Made by a program: the position numbers and the translations under genes
The notes under the pieces: model-generated
Databases searched by the model: none
Seen by the model: the letters and a program-made list of their open reading frames with translations, nothing else
Told to the model about the DNA's origin: nothing
Origin: Rhizobium sp. P40RR-XXII
GTDB taxonomy: Bacteria > Pseudomonadota > Alphaproteobacteria > Rhizobiales > Rhizobiaceae
Length of the DNA: 64,000 nucleotides
NCBI RefSeq assembly: GCF_012641405.1
Contig: NZ_JABAII010000003.1
Span: forward strand, 477,860 to 541,859
Reading direction: 5' to 3'
Shown: one piece after another, positions 8,999-16,998 of the stretch
Numbering within the stretch: the first letter of the stretch is position 1
Layout of the letters: the number at the start of each line of letters is the position of its first letter

Positions 8999-9274
8999 GT
9001 GAGCGTCAAGTCGTCGATATCGTTGACGGATCAGCAAGATGCATTTGCCCGCTCGCTCGTCGAGACGGGACGCTATTCCAGCTTGAGCTCCGTCCTCCAG
9101 CAGGGTCTGGAGCTGCTGCGGCAAAAAACGGAGACGGAGGCCGCAGTGACGGAGGCGCTCCGCACGCTCATCCAACGCCGGGTCGATGGGCCGAAAATCT
9201 CTGGAACGGACATGGAAGAGCGGATCGAAAGCATGATCGAGCGGAAGCGGCGAGCTCTTCGTGTGGAATCTTGA
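8999..9274 (+). CDS. parD: ParD-family antitoxin (ribbon-helix-helix)
   Basis: A 91-residue protein with an N-terminal ribbon-helix-helix (VKSSISLTDQQDAFARSLVE, then GRYSSLSSVLQQGLELLR), the CopG/ParD type DNA-binding fold, and a charged C-terminal helix that would wrap the toxin. AAGGAGAT precedes the GTG start. Its end overlaps the toxin gene by 14 bases, the normal antitoxin-first coupling. The pair follows directly on the aldolase gene. Confidence 0.9.
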   Translation: MSVKSSISLTDQQDAFARSLVETGRYSSLSSVLQQGLELLRQKTETEAAVTEALRTLIQRRVDGPKISGTDMEERIESMIERKRRALRVES

Positions 9275-9605
9275 ATATTCAAGAGAGGCTGATCGCGATT
9301 TCGAGCTGATCTTCGACCATCTGTTCGCGGCCTATTTGAACCTCGGAGATGCGCCCGAGGAAGCTCTCGAGCGCGCCGCCGAGCGTGTTCGCGCGCTTCG
9401 TCTGGCGATCGATCGGCTGGTCGAGACGCCATGCATCGGAACGTTGCGATCGGATGTCCATCCCGGCATCCGCTTCCTGCGGCGTGACAGGGCTGCGATC
9501 TGGTTTCTGCCGGTCGAGGAGCCTCGGGCGATTGTCGTTGCCGCGATTTTCCTTGGCGGCCAGGATCACATCAGGCGGATGCTCGCGCGCTTGCTGGAAA
9601 GATAG
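9261..9605 (+). CDS. parE: ParE-family toxin (RelE/ParE fold)
   Basis: A 114-residue RelE/ParE superfamily protein: SREADRDFELIFDHLF near the N-terminus, ERVRALRLAIDRLVETPCIGTLR in the middle, and the C-terminal HPGIRFLRRDRAAIWFLP and AIFLGGQDH segments. ParE toxins of this branch poison DNA gyrase; the target here is inferred from family. GTG at 9261 lies inside the antitoxin gene. The length is complete. Confidence 0.87.
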   Translation: MWNLEYSREADRDFELIFDHLFAAYLNLGDAPEEALERAAERVRALRLAIDRLVETPCIGTLRSDVHPGIRFLRRDRAAIWFLPVEEPRAIVVAAIFLGGQDHIRRMLARLLER

Positions 9606-9624
9606 TGACGTTCCGGCCATGTCC

Positions 9625-9652
9625 CGCCGGTTGCTGCCGGCAGCAACCGGCG
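9625..9652. repeat. Perfect 28-base palindrome between parE and response regulator
   Basis: The half-site CGCCGGTTGCTGCC at 9625-9638 is followed immediately by its exact reverse complement at 9639-9652, with no spacer. No T run follows, so it is not a classic terminator; a cruciform, a hairpin that ends parDE transcription, or a protein site are possible. Confidence 0.7.
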
Positions 9653-9751
9653 CAAGCCGATACCACTTCGTAAATCTGCGTGTAATGTAGCTGCAATCTT
9701 TGGCTGTCAGTGGGGCAAGGGATGGCAAGGCCGTTCTTTGGGGGGAAGTCA

Positions 9752-10426
9752 TTGCGAATTTTGCTTCTTGAGGATGAGCCCGAAATGGCTCGAGCACTGC
9801 TCGAGGCATTGAGGCGCCGCGATGTGCTCGCCGATCACGTCCGAACGATTGCCGATGCGGATGCCATGGCCCGCGTCGGGACCTATGATGTCCTAGTCCT
9901 CGATCGTCGCCTGCCGGATGGCGAGGGCCTCGATCTTGTTGCTGCGCTTCGTCAACGCAGGCATCCCGTGCCGATCCTCGTCCTGACCGCTCTCGGCACT
10001 GTCGACCATCGTGTGGACGGACTTGACAGCGGGGCCGACGATTATCTTGCCAAGCCTTTCGCCATCGAGGAATTGCTCGCCCGTTTGCGAGCTCTCCAGA
10101 GACGCGGCCCGGCACTTTCAGACAGATATCTGAGTTTCGGCAATCTCAGTGTCGATCCGCGAAGCAGTGAAATCTCCATTGCCGGGTCGCTTGTCGAGTT
10201 TCCCCGACGCGAATACCTTGTGCTGGAGGCGCTGATGCGCCGTCCGAACCGTATCGTTACGAGGCCGAACCTGATCGAGGCGGTTTACGCATTGGAGGAC
10301 GAAATCGGATCGAATGCCTTGGACGCGCACATCTCGCGAATCCGGAAGAAGCTCCTGCTGGCCGAAGCCACGGTCGAGATAAGAGCCGTTCGAAACATTG
10401 GCTATCTAATCCGGACCAAGGCATGA
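9752..10426 (+). CDS. OmpR-family response regulator
   Basis: A 224-residue two-domain regulator: receiver (acidic pair E7 D8, phosphoacceptor D51 in VLDRRLPDG, K at LAKPFA) and a C-terminal winged helix ending IRKKLLLAEATVEIRAVRNIGYLIRTK. TTG at 9752 is preferred: it gives MRILLLEDEPEM, matching the ATG start of the paralogue at 25131, and follows a GGGGGGAAG site; GTG 9710 and ATG 9722 would add unrelated residues. It overlaps the sensor kinase gene by four bases. Confidence 0.9.
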   Translation: MRILLLEDEPEMARALLEALRRRDVLADHVRTIADADAMARVGTYDVLVLDRRLPDGEGLDLVAALRQRRHPVPILVLTALGTVDHRVDGLDSGADDYLAKPFAIEELLARLRALQRRGPALSDRYLSFGNLSVDPRSSEISIAGSLVEFPRREYLVLEALMRRPNRIVTRPNLIEAVYALEDEIGSNALDAHISRIRKKLLLAEATVEIRAVRNIGYLIRTKA

Positions 10427-11874
10427 AGACAGAGCGCAGCCGGTCGTTGCGGTGGGGGCTGATAAAGCGCCTCATCGCCTTGCAGGCCTTTATTCTCGTT
10501 CTCTTTTTCGTTCTTCTCGTCGGCTGGATCTGGATCATCAATCCGGAGCTGGAGGATGCCAACGAAGAGGCGGTCCGCGTCGTCGCGCAACAGGTCATAA
10601 AGGACGATGACGGGCAGCTGCAGGTAGCCGAGACGCAGGAGGTCGTCGAGCTGAAGCAGCGCTATCCGGAGCTCTGGTTCACCGTCCGCGACGATAAGGG
10701 GATCCTCTTTCAATATGGAGAGATACCGGCAGCCGCTCTCAAGCAAAGCTTTCCCTGGACGATCGACCGGGCGAGGGTGGAAGCTGGCAATGGCGCGCAT
10801 GCCACGGTCGAGAACCGGGAGACTTCCGTCGGCAAGCTGCAGATCATGGCGGCCACCGAACGGGGCTTTGACAATGATGGCCTCAATGTGTGGATCAATA
10901 TGCGTGTCGAGGTCGCCAAGGGTCCCCATGGCGAAATCGAATGGTTCAGGGTCTTGCCGGCTTTGGCATTCGTCATCGTCATCGGTGTGTTTCCCATACT
11001 GGCGCTCACGGGTATCGCAACGCTGCTCGTCACGCCGCGCGCCGTCGGCCGGTCGCTGAGCGGTCTCGTCGAAACGGCAACACAGGCACAGGCGATCGAT
11101 TTCGATACCCGCTCAGCCCGGCTTGAGCGTTCGAAGGTGCCAACCGAAATCATTCCCTTGGTGGACGCGTTTAACCATGCGCTTTCGAAGCTGGATGAAG
11201 GGTATAAAAGGCATAATCGCTTCCTCGCCGACGCCGCGCACGAGCTGAGAACGCCGATTGCGATTGCGCGGACGCGGGCCGATCTTCTCCCCGATGCCGA
11301 GGTGAGCCATCAGCTTCGGGACGATATCGACCGCCTCTCCCGCGTTGCGCATCAGCTTCTGGAAATGCAGGCCATCGGCGCGGTCGAGCTGCGCGCGGAA
11401 AAGAAAGATCTGAATATCGTGGTCGAGAACATCGCCGCCGACCTCGCGCCGATCGCGATGGATGCCGGCTACGATTTCGACTTCGAGCCGAGCCCCGAGG
11501 AAGCGGTGTTTGTGATCCAGACCTCGACGATCGAGATGGCGGTCGTCAACCTGATCCGAAATGCGATCGATCATGCGGGGGGAAAAGGCGCGATTGTCGT
11601 TCGGGTCGGGTCAGCCGGCACGATCGATGTCTGCGACGAAGGTCCCGGCATACCGCTCGCAGAGCGCGATCGTGTCTTTGAGCCGTTTCGCCGCATCAAT
11701 GCCAGTTCCTCCGGAGCCGGCCTGGGACTGAATTTGGTCAAGAAGGCGGCCGAGATTCACAGCGGAAGAGTTTTGTTCCCCGACGCCGGCCAAGGCTTCT
11801 GCGTGCGGCTGGAGATCGGCTCCATTCCTCCCTCGGTCGTGGCGGCGGACAGGGGCTGGCGAGGAAAACGGTGA
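10423..11874 (+). CDS. Membrane sensor histidine kinase
   Basis: A 483-residue kinase: a membrane segment near residues 20-40, an extracytoplasmic region of roughly 130 residues, a second membrane segment near 183-205, a HAMP-like linker, the H box FLADAAHELRTPI with H273, N box NLIRNAIDHAG and G boxes DEGPGIP and GAGLGLNLV. It phosphorylates the regulator encoded just upstream (ATGA overlap). The sensor region is not a domain I recognise. A close paralogue lies at 25805. Confidence 0.93.
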   Translation: MKTERSRSLRWGLIKRLIALQAFILVLFFVLLVGWIWIINPELEDANEEAVRVVAQQVIKDDDGQLQVAETQEVVELKQRYPELWFTVRDDKGILFQYGEIPAAALKQSFPWTIDRARVEAGNGAHATVENRETSVGKLQIMAATERGFDNDGLNVWINMRVEVAKGPHGEIEWFRVLPALAFVIVIGVFPILALTGIATLLVTPRAVGRSLSGLVETATQAQAIDFDTRSARLERSKVPTEIIPLVDAFNHALSKLDEGYKRHNRFLADAAHELRTPIAIARTRADLLPDAEVSHQLRDDIDRLSRVAHQLLEMQAIGAVELRAEKKDLNIVVENIAADLAPIAMDAGYDFDFEPSPEEAVFVIQTSTIEMAVVNLIRNAIDHAGGKGAIVVRVGSAGTIDVCDEGPGIPLAERDRVFEPFRRINASSSGAGLGLNLVKKAAEIHSGRVLFPDAGQGFCVRLEIGSIPPSVVAADRGWRGKR

Positions 11875-11959
11875 GGTCATGCCTGGGTCATTGCAACGGA
11901 AAATCGTGAAAGTGTTTTCATTTTCTCAGCGGTCCCGGCTTGGATATTTGATTTTCTGA

Positions 11960-11975
11960 AGCGGGGTTCCCTGCT
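11960..11975 (+). terminator. Weak hairpin after sensor kinase
   Basis: AGCGGGGTTCCCTGCT can form a six-pair stem with one G-T pair and is followed by AGGTTTGGG. It lies between the kinase and the ankyrin gene and might be a weak terminator; the T tract is poor. Confidence 0.25.
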
Positions 11976-12007
11976 AGGTTTGGGCAAACACATCAACGGG
12001 ATGAGGC

Positions 12008-12673
12008 ATGTTGAAACTTTTGCTGTCGGCCTGGCTTTTCCTGACGGCTGTCTGCACGCCTTTCCTTGCCTTCGGCGATACAATGGATCTTCGACTACAC
12101 AAGGAAGCCACGGCGGGCGACGTCACCGCCATCCGGGACCTGCTCGTCGACGGCACTGCCATCGAGGCGCGAGACGCAGGCGGCGCGACGGCACTGCTCG
12201 TCGCGACGCATGGCAACAAAGTGGAGGCCGCGCGGGCGCTGATCGAGGCAGGAGCAGACGTCAACGCCAAGGACGAGATTGAGGACAGTCCCTATCTCTA
12301 TGCCGGTGCTCGCGGCCATCTTGATATTCTAAAGCTCACGCTCGCCCACGGCGCGGATCTTAAAAGCATCAATCGCTATGGCGGTACGGCGCTCATTCCC
12401 GCGTCCGAGCGCGGCCATGTCGAAACGGTCGATACCTTGATCAAGGCCGGGGTCGATGTCGATCACGTCAACCGGCTCGGCTGGACGGCCCTGCTGGAGG
12501 CGATCATCCTCGGTGACGGCGGCCCGTCTCACGTCCGGATCGTTGAACTGCTGATCGGTGCCGGCACGAACGTCAATCTCGCCGATAATGACGGCCTAAC
12601 GCCGCTTCAGCATGCGCGCAGCCGTGGCTACGGCAAGATTGTAGAATTGCTTGAGAAAGCAGGGGCCACGTGA
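12008..12673 (+). CDS. Exported ankyrin-repeat protein
   Basis: A 221-residue protein starting with a Sec signal peptide (a hydrophobic stretch after MLK, cleavage near FGDT at residue 25) followed by five to six ankyrin repeats, seen in the recurring GATALLVATHGN, GADVNAKD, GGTALIPASERGH, AGVDVDHVN, GLTPLQHARSRG units. It is probably a periplasmic protein-binding scaffold. No enzyme domain is present. It stands alone, in the same direction as the two-component system before it. Confidence 0.85.
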   Translation: MLKLLLSAWLFLTAVCTPFLAFGDTMDLRLHKEATAGDVTAIRDLLVDGTAIEARDAGGATALLVATHGNKVEAARALIEAGADVNAKDEIEDSPYLYAGARGHLDILKLTLAHGADLKSINRYGGTALIPASERGHVETVDTLIKAGVDVDHVNRLGWTALLEAIILGDGGPSHVRIVELLIGAGTNVNLADNDGLTPLQHARSRGYGKIVELLEKAGAT

Positions 12674-12763
12674 CGCGGCATTTCCGCTTTTAGCGCAATC
12701 CGCTATATGGCGGAGGCGCATGCCGCAGCCTCGGCGAAACTATGAGAATGAAGGGTCCAGACG

Positions 12764-13600
12764 ATGCAAAGAAACTATTATTCTTCTCTTGGCGGTCATC
12801 CGCCGCAGAGCGATCTCCTGACGGGGAGGGCGGTATTCACGGAGGCCTATGCCGTCATTCCCAAGGGAGTGATGCAAGACATCGTCACGAGCTATCTGCC
12901 CTTTTGGAGCGTCACCCGCTGCTGGGTGATCGCCCGGCCGCTCTCGGGTTTCGCCGAAACCTTTTCGCAATATGTCATGGAGGTGGCGCCGGGTGGCGGC
13001 AGCGACAGGCCGGAACAGGATGCCGAGGCCGAAAGCGTGCTCTTCGTCGTCGATGGCGAGATCGAACTGACCCTGCCTTCCGGCAAGCATATCCTCCAGC
13101 CGGGCGGCTATGCCTTCCTCCCCCCAAGCCTGAAGTGGTCGCTGCACAACCGCGCGGGCGTGCATGCCCGCTTCCATTGGATTCGCAAGGCCTATGAGGC
13201 TGTCGAGGGACTGGATCATCCGCAGCCGCTCATCCTCAACGAGAAGGACATCACGCCGTCGGCCATGCCAGGTACCGGCGGAGGCTGGGCGACCACCCGC
13301 TTCGTCGATCCCTCCGATCTGCGTCACGACATGCACGTGACGATCGTCACCCTGCAGCCCGGCGCCGTCATTCCCTTTGCGGAAACCCATGTCATGGAGC
13401 ATGGCCTCTACGTGCTGGAAGGCAAGGCCGTCTATCGTTTGAACCAGGATTGGGTCGAGGTGGAAGCCGGCGATTTCATGTGGCTGCGTGCCTTCTGCCC
13501 GCAGGCCTGCTATGCTGGCGGCCCCGGTGCCTTCCGCTACTTGCTCTACAAGGATGTCAACCGCCACATGGCGCTCCGTCCCTTCGGTTCGCGCCGTTAA
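12764..13600 (+). CDS. (S)-ureidoglycine aminohydrolase, bicupin
   Basis: A 278-residue double-cupin protein. The second cupin carries ETHVMEHGLYVLEGKAVYRLN and the YAGGPGAFRYLLYKDVNR tail that mark (S)-ureidoglycine aminohydrolase of the E. coli AllE type, a manganese enzyme that releases ammonia from ureidoglycine in the allantoin pathway. ATG 12764 follows AAGGG. No other purine-degradation gene lies in the window, so the pathway partners must be elsewhere. Confidence 0.88.
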   Translation: MQRNYYSSLGGHPPQSDLLTGRAVFTEAYAVIPKGVMQDIVTSYLPFWSVTRCWVIARPLSGFAETFSQYVMEVAPGGGSDRPEQDAEAESVLFVVDGEIELTLPSGKHILQPGGYAFLPPSLKWSLHNRAGVHARFHWIRKAYEAVEGLDHPQPLILNEKDITPSAMPGTGGGWATTRFVDPSDLRHDMHVTIVTLQPGAVIPFAETHVMEHGLYVLEGKAVYRLNQDWVEVEAGDFMWLRAFCPQACYAGGPGAFRYLLYKDVNRHMALRPFGSRR

Positions 13601-13948
13601 GCTTGAGGATGCTTGGGAACCCGCGCGTTTTGGGCACCGGGTTTCGCATGCTTCGGCGGTTATTGCCCGAGTGAGATCGCGCTCGACACGAATATTATCG
13701 CCTATCAGTTCCTGTCGTCTGGTTTTTGCTCGTCATCTCCCGCGGGCAACCCGATCTCGATCAGCGTTTGGTTAATTTTCCGGCGCGCGTCGAGATGGAT
13801 TCGGGATGGTGCTGCGAGCAGGCAGCGAAATGTTGGCGGCTGTCGAGCCTGGCCGCAGCTGCAGTCCCTTGGCGACAGCTTGCTTTGCCCGATCGGCCCA
13901 ATCGCTGATAGGCGGTCGCTGATCTTCAGTTAGTTACACGAAAGCACA
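13601..13948. other. Intergenic space, 348 bases, nothing recognised
   Basis: No frame has a credible start, ribosome site and protein. The region lies between convergent ends of the aminohydrolase and the LysE-type gene and may hold decayed coding sequence. Confidence 0.5.
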
Positions 13949-14575
13949 TCACTGCTGCTGCAGGGCAAGCCTCACGCCCAGGACCATATAGATCGTGCCG
14001 ATGACTTTCCCCTGCCAGCGTCCGATGGTGCGGTTGCGGCGCAGCCAGCCGCCGATCGAGCCGGCTCCGATTGCCAGAAGCGAGGTAACGCCGATGCTGA
14101 GGGCGACGAAGATGGCGCCGAGCAGCGCGAATTGCGCGATGACCGAGCCGCTTTCCGGATGAATGAACTGCGGCAGGAAAGCGAGGAAGAAAAGGGCGGT
14201 CTTCGGGTTGAGGATCTCGGTGAAAAAACCTTGCCGAAACGCGCGCAAGGGCGTGATGGCCTGTGCGGTCGGCACGTCAATGCTGCCGCTCTTTTCGAAG
14301 AAAGCCTTGAAGCCGAGATAGATCAGATAGATGACGCCGGCAAACTTGACGACTTCGAAGGCCAGCGCGGATGTGGCGAGCAGCGCCGACAATCCGAAGG
14401 TCGCCATCATCGTATGGAAGAGATCGCCGGCGGCAATGCCAAGGCCGGTTGCCAACCCGGCACGCTTGCCGCCGCTGATGGCTCTGGCAAGCGTGAGCAG
14501 CGTGGCAGGCCCTGGAATGACCATCAGACCGAGCACTACCAATATATAGGTCGTCAAAACACCGAGGCTGACCAT
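13949..14575 (-). CDS. LysE/RhtB-family amino-acid exporter
   Basis: A 208-residue inner-membrane protein with six hydrophobic segments. It opens with LVVLGLMVIPGPATLLTLARAISGG, containing the PGP motif of the LysE/RhtB family, and has the FFTEILNPKTALFFLAFLPQF signature near residue 117. It likely exports an amino acid or derivative; the substrate is unknown. No strong ribosome site precedes the ATG at 14575. Confidence 0.9.
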   Translation of the reverse strand: MVSLGVLTTYILVVLGLMVIPGPATLLTLARAISGGKRAGLATGLGIAAGDLFHTMMATFGLSALLATSALAFEVVKFAGVIYLIYLGFKAFFEKSGSIDVPTAQAITPLRAFRQGFFTEILNPKTALFFLAFLPQFIHPESGSVIAQFALLGAIFVALSIGVTSLLAIGAGSIGGWLRRNRTIGRWQGKVIGTIYMVLGVRLALQQQ

Positions 14576-14599
14576 CGATTTTTCTCACGCTGATAATTT

Positions 14600-14614
14600 G
14601 CGGGCAAAGCCCGC
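14600..14614. other. Short GC hairpin upstream of LysE-type gene
   Basis: GCGGGC-AAA-GCCCGC is a perfect six-base-pair stem with a three-base loop, extendable by A-T and G-T pairs, located 25 bases upstream of the exporter start. It could be a leader structure or a terminator remnant of the gene upstream on the minus strand. Confidence 0.3.
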
Positions 14615-14770
14615 GAAAGCGATGATTTGCACCCGCCACAATTGGCTGTTGAAGACTAATCGATTTGAGGGTTGTTGCAACAGTCACTTTGGATCTGGGA
14701 TTTGGCGACGGCAACCGGCGGCCCGCGACCTGATTGCCGATCAATCGCCCGGCATGCATTCGGCAAAGAT

Positions 14771-15223
14771 TTACATACTCTCGCCGGGCAGCCGGCTTGC
14801 TTGCTTTACCCAATCGGTAAACTGCGCTTCGTCGAGCGTCTCGTCCTGATGGATATTGAGGTAGCGCGTCTCCTTGCTTTTCGAAGCTCCGGGCGGGATA
14901 GGATGCAGCGCTGCGCCGCGAAAGAGGGCGACCTTGATGTATTTCGTGAAGCAATGGATGCCCAGAGCCGTCGCCGTCCATGCCATAGAGTGGCGAATTC
15001 CATTTGACCGCCTTTCGAACGTCGGGGACGGCCTTACGACGAGCGCATCGATCCGGCGTCCGACCTCGCTCTTCCAGCCCGGCATGGCGGCGATATCGGC
15101 CTGAACCGGCGCGTCGCCATCACCCTTGGCGATCTGTGGATTGCTGCCTGAAAGCAGTCTCGGTTCCAATGCCGCCTGCGTCGGCAGCGCATTTGTCGGC
15201 GACCCGGGCTTTCTATCGGCCAT
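14771..15223 (-). CDS. DUF1801 protein with internal compensated frameshift
   Basis: The open frame encodes about 150 residues and ends with KYIKVALFRG, the LHPIPPGASKSKETRYLNIH segment and FTDWVKQASRLPG, diagnostic of the DUF1801 (YdhG-like) family. Between about 15031 and 14960 the expected family core appears only in another frame, which reads VPDVRKAVKWNSPLYGMDGD; the frame used instead gives RPSPTFERRSNGIRHSMAWT. Two opposite indels therefore scramble about 23 residues while keeping the gene open. The protein is probably non-functional unless the indels are sequence errors. The start at 15223 (MADRKPGS) is a guess; 15268 is in frame. Confidence 0.65.
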   Translation of the reverse strand: MADRKPGSPTNALPTQAALEPRLLSGSNPQIAKGDGDAPVQADIAAMPGWKSEVGRRIDALVVRPSPTFERRSNGIRHSMAWTATALGIHCFTKYIKVALFRGAALHPIPPGASKSKETRYLNIHQDETLDEAQFTDWVKQASRLPGESM

Positions 15224-15355
15224 CGCATTTGGTCTATAGTATAGGGCTGATTTGCCGATCGTCCCCATCGTTCAGGCCGAGCCGTTCGAGGGCTGGCCGG
15301 CTGGGCGTCGTCGGGAATGTCAAAAGAATACGAAGCGCCGAAATGGAGTTTGAAA

Positions 15356-15838
15356 TTGAGCACAGCGTTCATGAAGGAAGAAAGTGCCGAAGCGGCAGCG
15401 GAAACCGTGCTGCCCGACAGGCCCATTTCTTCGCATCCGAACCTCGTTACGGAGGCGGGATTGAAGGCTTTGGAGCTACAGCTTCAGGAAGCGCGAAAAG
15501 CCTATGAAACAGCAAATGCCATCGAAGACATCAATGAACGCCGGCGGCAAAGCGCCATCCCATTGCGCGATGCGCGCTATTTCGCTGAAAGGGTCCGCAC
15601 GGCCGACGTCGTGCCGGCTCCCGGCTCGTTCGAGGTCGTCGCCTTCGGGAGCACGGTGACCTATAGCCGGGAAGACGGCCGCGTGCAGAAATATCGTATC
15701 GTCGGAGAGGATGAGGCCGATCCGAGGGCGGGATCGATTTCATACGTTTCACCCGTCGCAAGATTGCTGATGGGAAAGAAGATTGGCGATGTCGTAAGCC
15801 TCGGCAAGGAGGAGCTGGAAATCACCGCGATCGAATAG
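15356..15838 (+). CDS. GreA/GreB-family elongation-factor-like protein
   Basis: About 160 residues: an N-terminal helical region with LVTEAGLKALELQLQEAR, then INERRRQSAIPLRDARYFAERV, and a C-terminal FKBP-like domain with VVAFGSTVTY, YRIVGEDEADPRAGSISYVSPVARLLMGK. This matches the C-terminal domain of GreA and relatives that act on RNA polymerase. TTG 15356 is chosen (STAFMKEESAE fits the usual N-terminus and GGAG lies nine bases upstream); ATG 15317 and ATG 15371 are alternatives. Confidence 0.8.
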   Translation: MSTAFMKEESAEAAAETVLPDRPISSHPNLVTEAGLKALELQLQEARKAYETANAIEDINERRRQSAIPLRDARYFAERVRTADVVPAPGSFEVVAFGSTVTYSREDGRVQKYRIVGEDEADPRAGSISYVSPVARLLMGKKIGDVVSLGKEELEITAIE

Positions 15839-15870
15839 CCTCCATCTCCGATGCAACGGCCGACGTTGAA

Positions 15871-16890
15871 CTAGCGTGCGGGCTCGAAGGGCGTGGCGAT
15901 CGCGACCCGCGACGGCGCCACCTGGAAGTCGGCCGGCAGCATCCGATGATAGGCGAGCATGAGCTGGCAGGCGCTGCGGGCATCATGGCGCAGATCGTGG
16001 TGGATGACGAAGGTGATCTCGCCGGCGGCAAGCAGCCTGACATTGTCCTGATCGAGATCATGCGCCGCAAAGACCGTGCATTCGCGCCGGGCTTCGGCAA
16101 AGGCCTTCAATATGGCGCGATTGCCGCCGCCAGCTGAGTAGACTGCGCGAATATCCGGCTCACGTTCCAGCGCATCGCGGACAAGAAGCTCGGTCGTGCG
16201 GTCCACGCCGAAACCTTCCGAAATGCGGACGACCGAAAGATGAGGAAAGCGCTCCGCCAGCACTTCACGAAATCCCTGTTCGCGCTCGTCTTCGCCGGCA
16301 AAGAGCTTGCTCGACAGTGTTACCAGCACCTTGCCCGTCAGCCCTCCGGTCATGCGGCCGAGAAGATAGGCGGCGGTCGCGCCCGCCACGCGATTATCCA
16401 TTCCGACGTAGCCGATGCGGGAATTTTCCGGCAGATCGGTCACCAGCGTGACCACAGGGATTTTCACCGCCATGAGCTGGGCGGCAAACTCGACGATGGC
16501 GGGTGTGGAGGCCGCCTTCAGGACGACACCATGGCTGCCGCGCCGGCGTATGGTGTGCAGGATCGATAGAAGCTCCTGCTCGCTCATTGTCTCGGCCACA
16601 TGAAACCGCGCTGAAAACGAGGCGGGCCGCATGCCGGGCAATTCCGCTTCGAAGGCTTCGCGGACGGCAGCGGAAAAGCGCTGCGGCGTATCCATGACGA
16701 CATCGATCACGAGGCGCCGTCCAGCCAGGCCGGACTGCACATATTGCCGCTCGAGCTCGGCAATCGCCGCTGCAACCCGTGCGCGGGTAACAGTGCGCAC
16801 GCCGTCGCGCTCATGCATTACCCGGTCGACGGTCGCAAGGCTGAGCCCGGCCTGCAGAGCAATGTCTTTCAATGGGAAAGGCGATTTCAA
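15871..16890 (-). CDS. LacI-family transcriptional regulator
   Basis: A 339-residue regulator: helix-turn-helix KDIALQAGLSLATVDRVMHE near residues 8-27 and a type-I periplasmic-binding-protein sensor domain with VVTLVTDLPENSRIGYVGMDN, as in LacI members that sense sugars or polyols (for example PsrA/AraR-like forms with VDRVM instead of VSRVL). It is divergent from the dioxygenase gene at 16999 and is the natural candidate to control it. Confidence 0.88.
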   Translation of the reverse strand: MKSPFPLKDIALQAGLSLATVDRVMHERDGVRTVTRARVAAAIAELERQYVQSGLAGRRLVIDVVMDTPQRFSAAVREAFEAELPGMRPASFSARFHVAETMSEQELLSILHTIRRRGSHGVVLKAASTPAIVEFAAQLMAVKIPVVTLVTDLPENSRIGYVGMDNRVAGATAAYLLGRMTGGLTGKVLVTLSSKLFAGEDEREQGFREVLAERFPHLSVVRISEGFGVDRTTELLVRDALEREPDIRAVYSAGGGNRAILKAFAEARRECTVFAAHDLDQDNVRLLAAGEITFVIHHDLRHDARSACQLMLAYHRMLPADFQVAPSRVAIATPFEPAR

Positions 16891-16902
16891 GGCGGCTCCT
16901 TC

Positions 16903-16924
16903 TGAGGTGTTTTTGAGGTGTTTT
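16903..16924. promoter_or_regulatory. Adjacent 11-base direct repeat upstream of divergent genes
   Basis: TGAGGTGTTTT occurs twice back to back at 16903-16913 and 16914-16924, just upstream of the LacI-type gene and about 75 bases before the dioxygenase start. It could be a regulator site or replication slippage. Confidence 0.4.
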
Positions 16925-16998
16925 GTATCTTTCTCATAGGTCGGGCCAAGACTAGGATCAATCCCATAAGTCCAACGTCACTTTGGGAGGAGATCACC

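Noticed and set aside
12008..12673. Idea that the ankyrin gene is a toxin immunity or effector gene
   Set aside because: Only a signal peptide and ankyrin repeats are visible; no toxin partner is adjacent.
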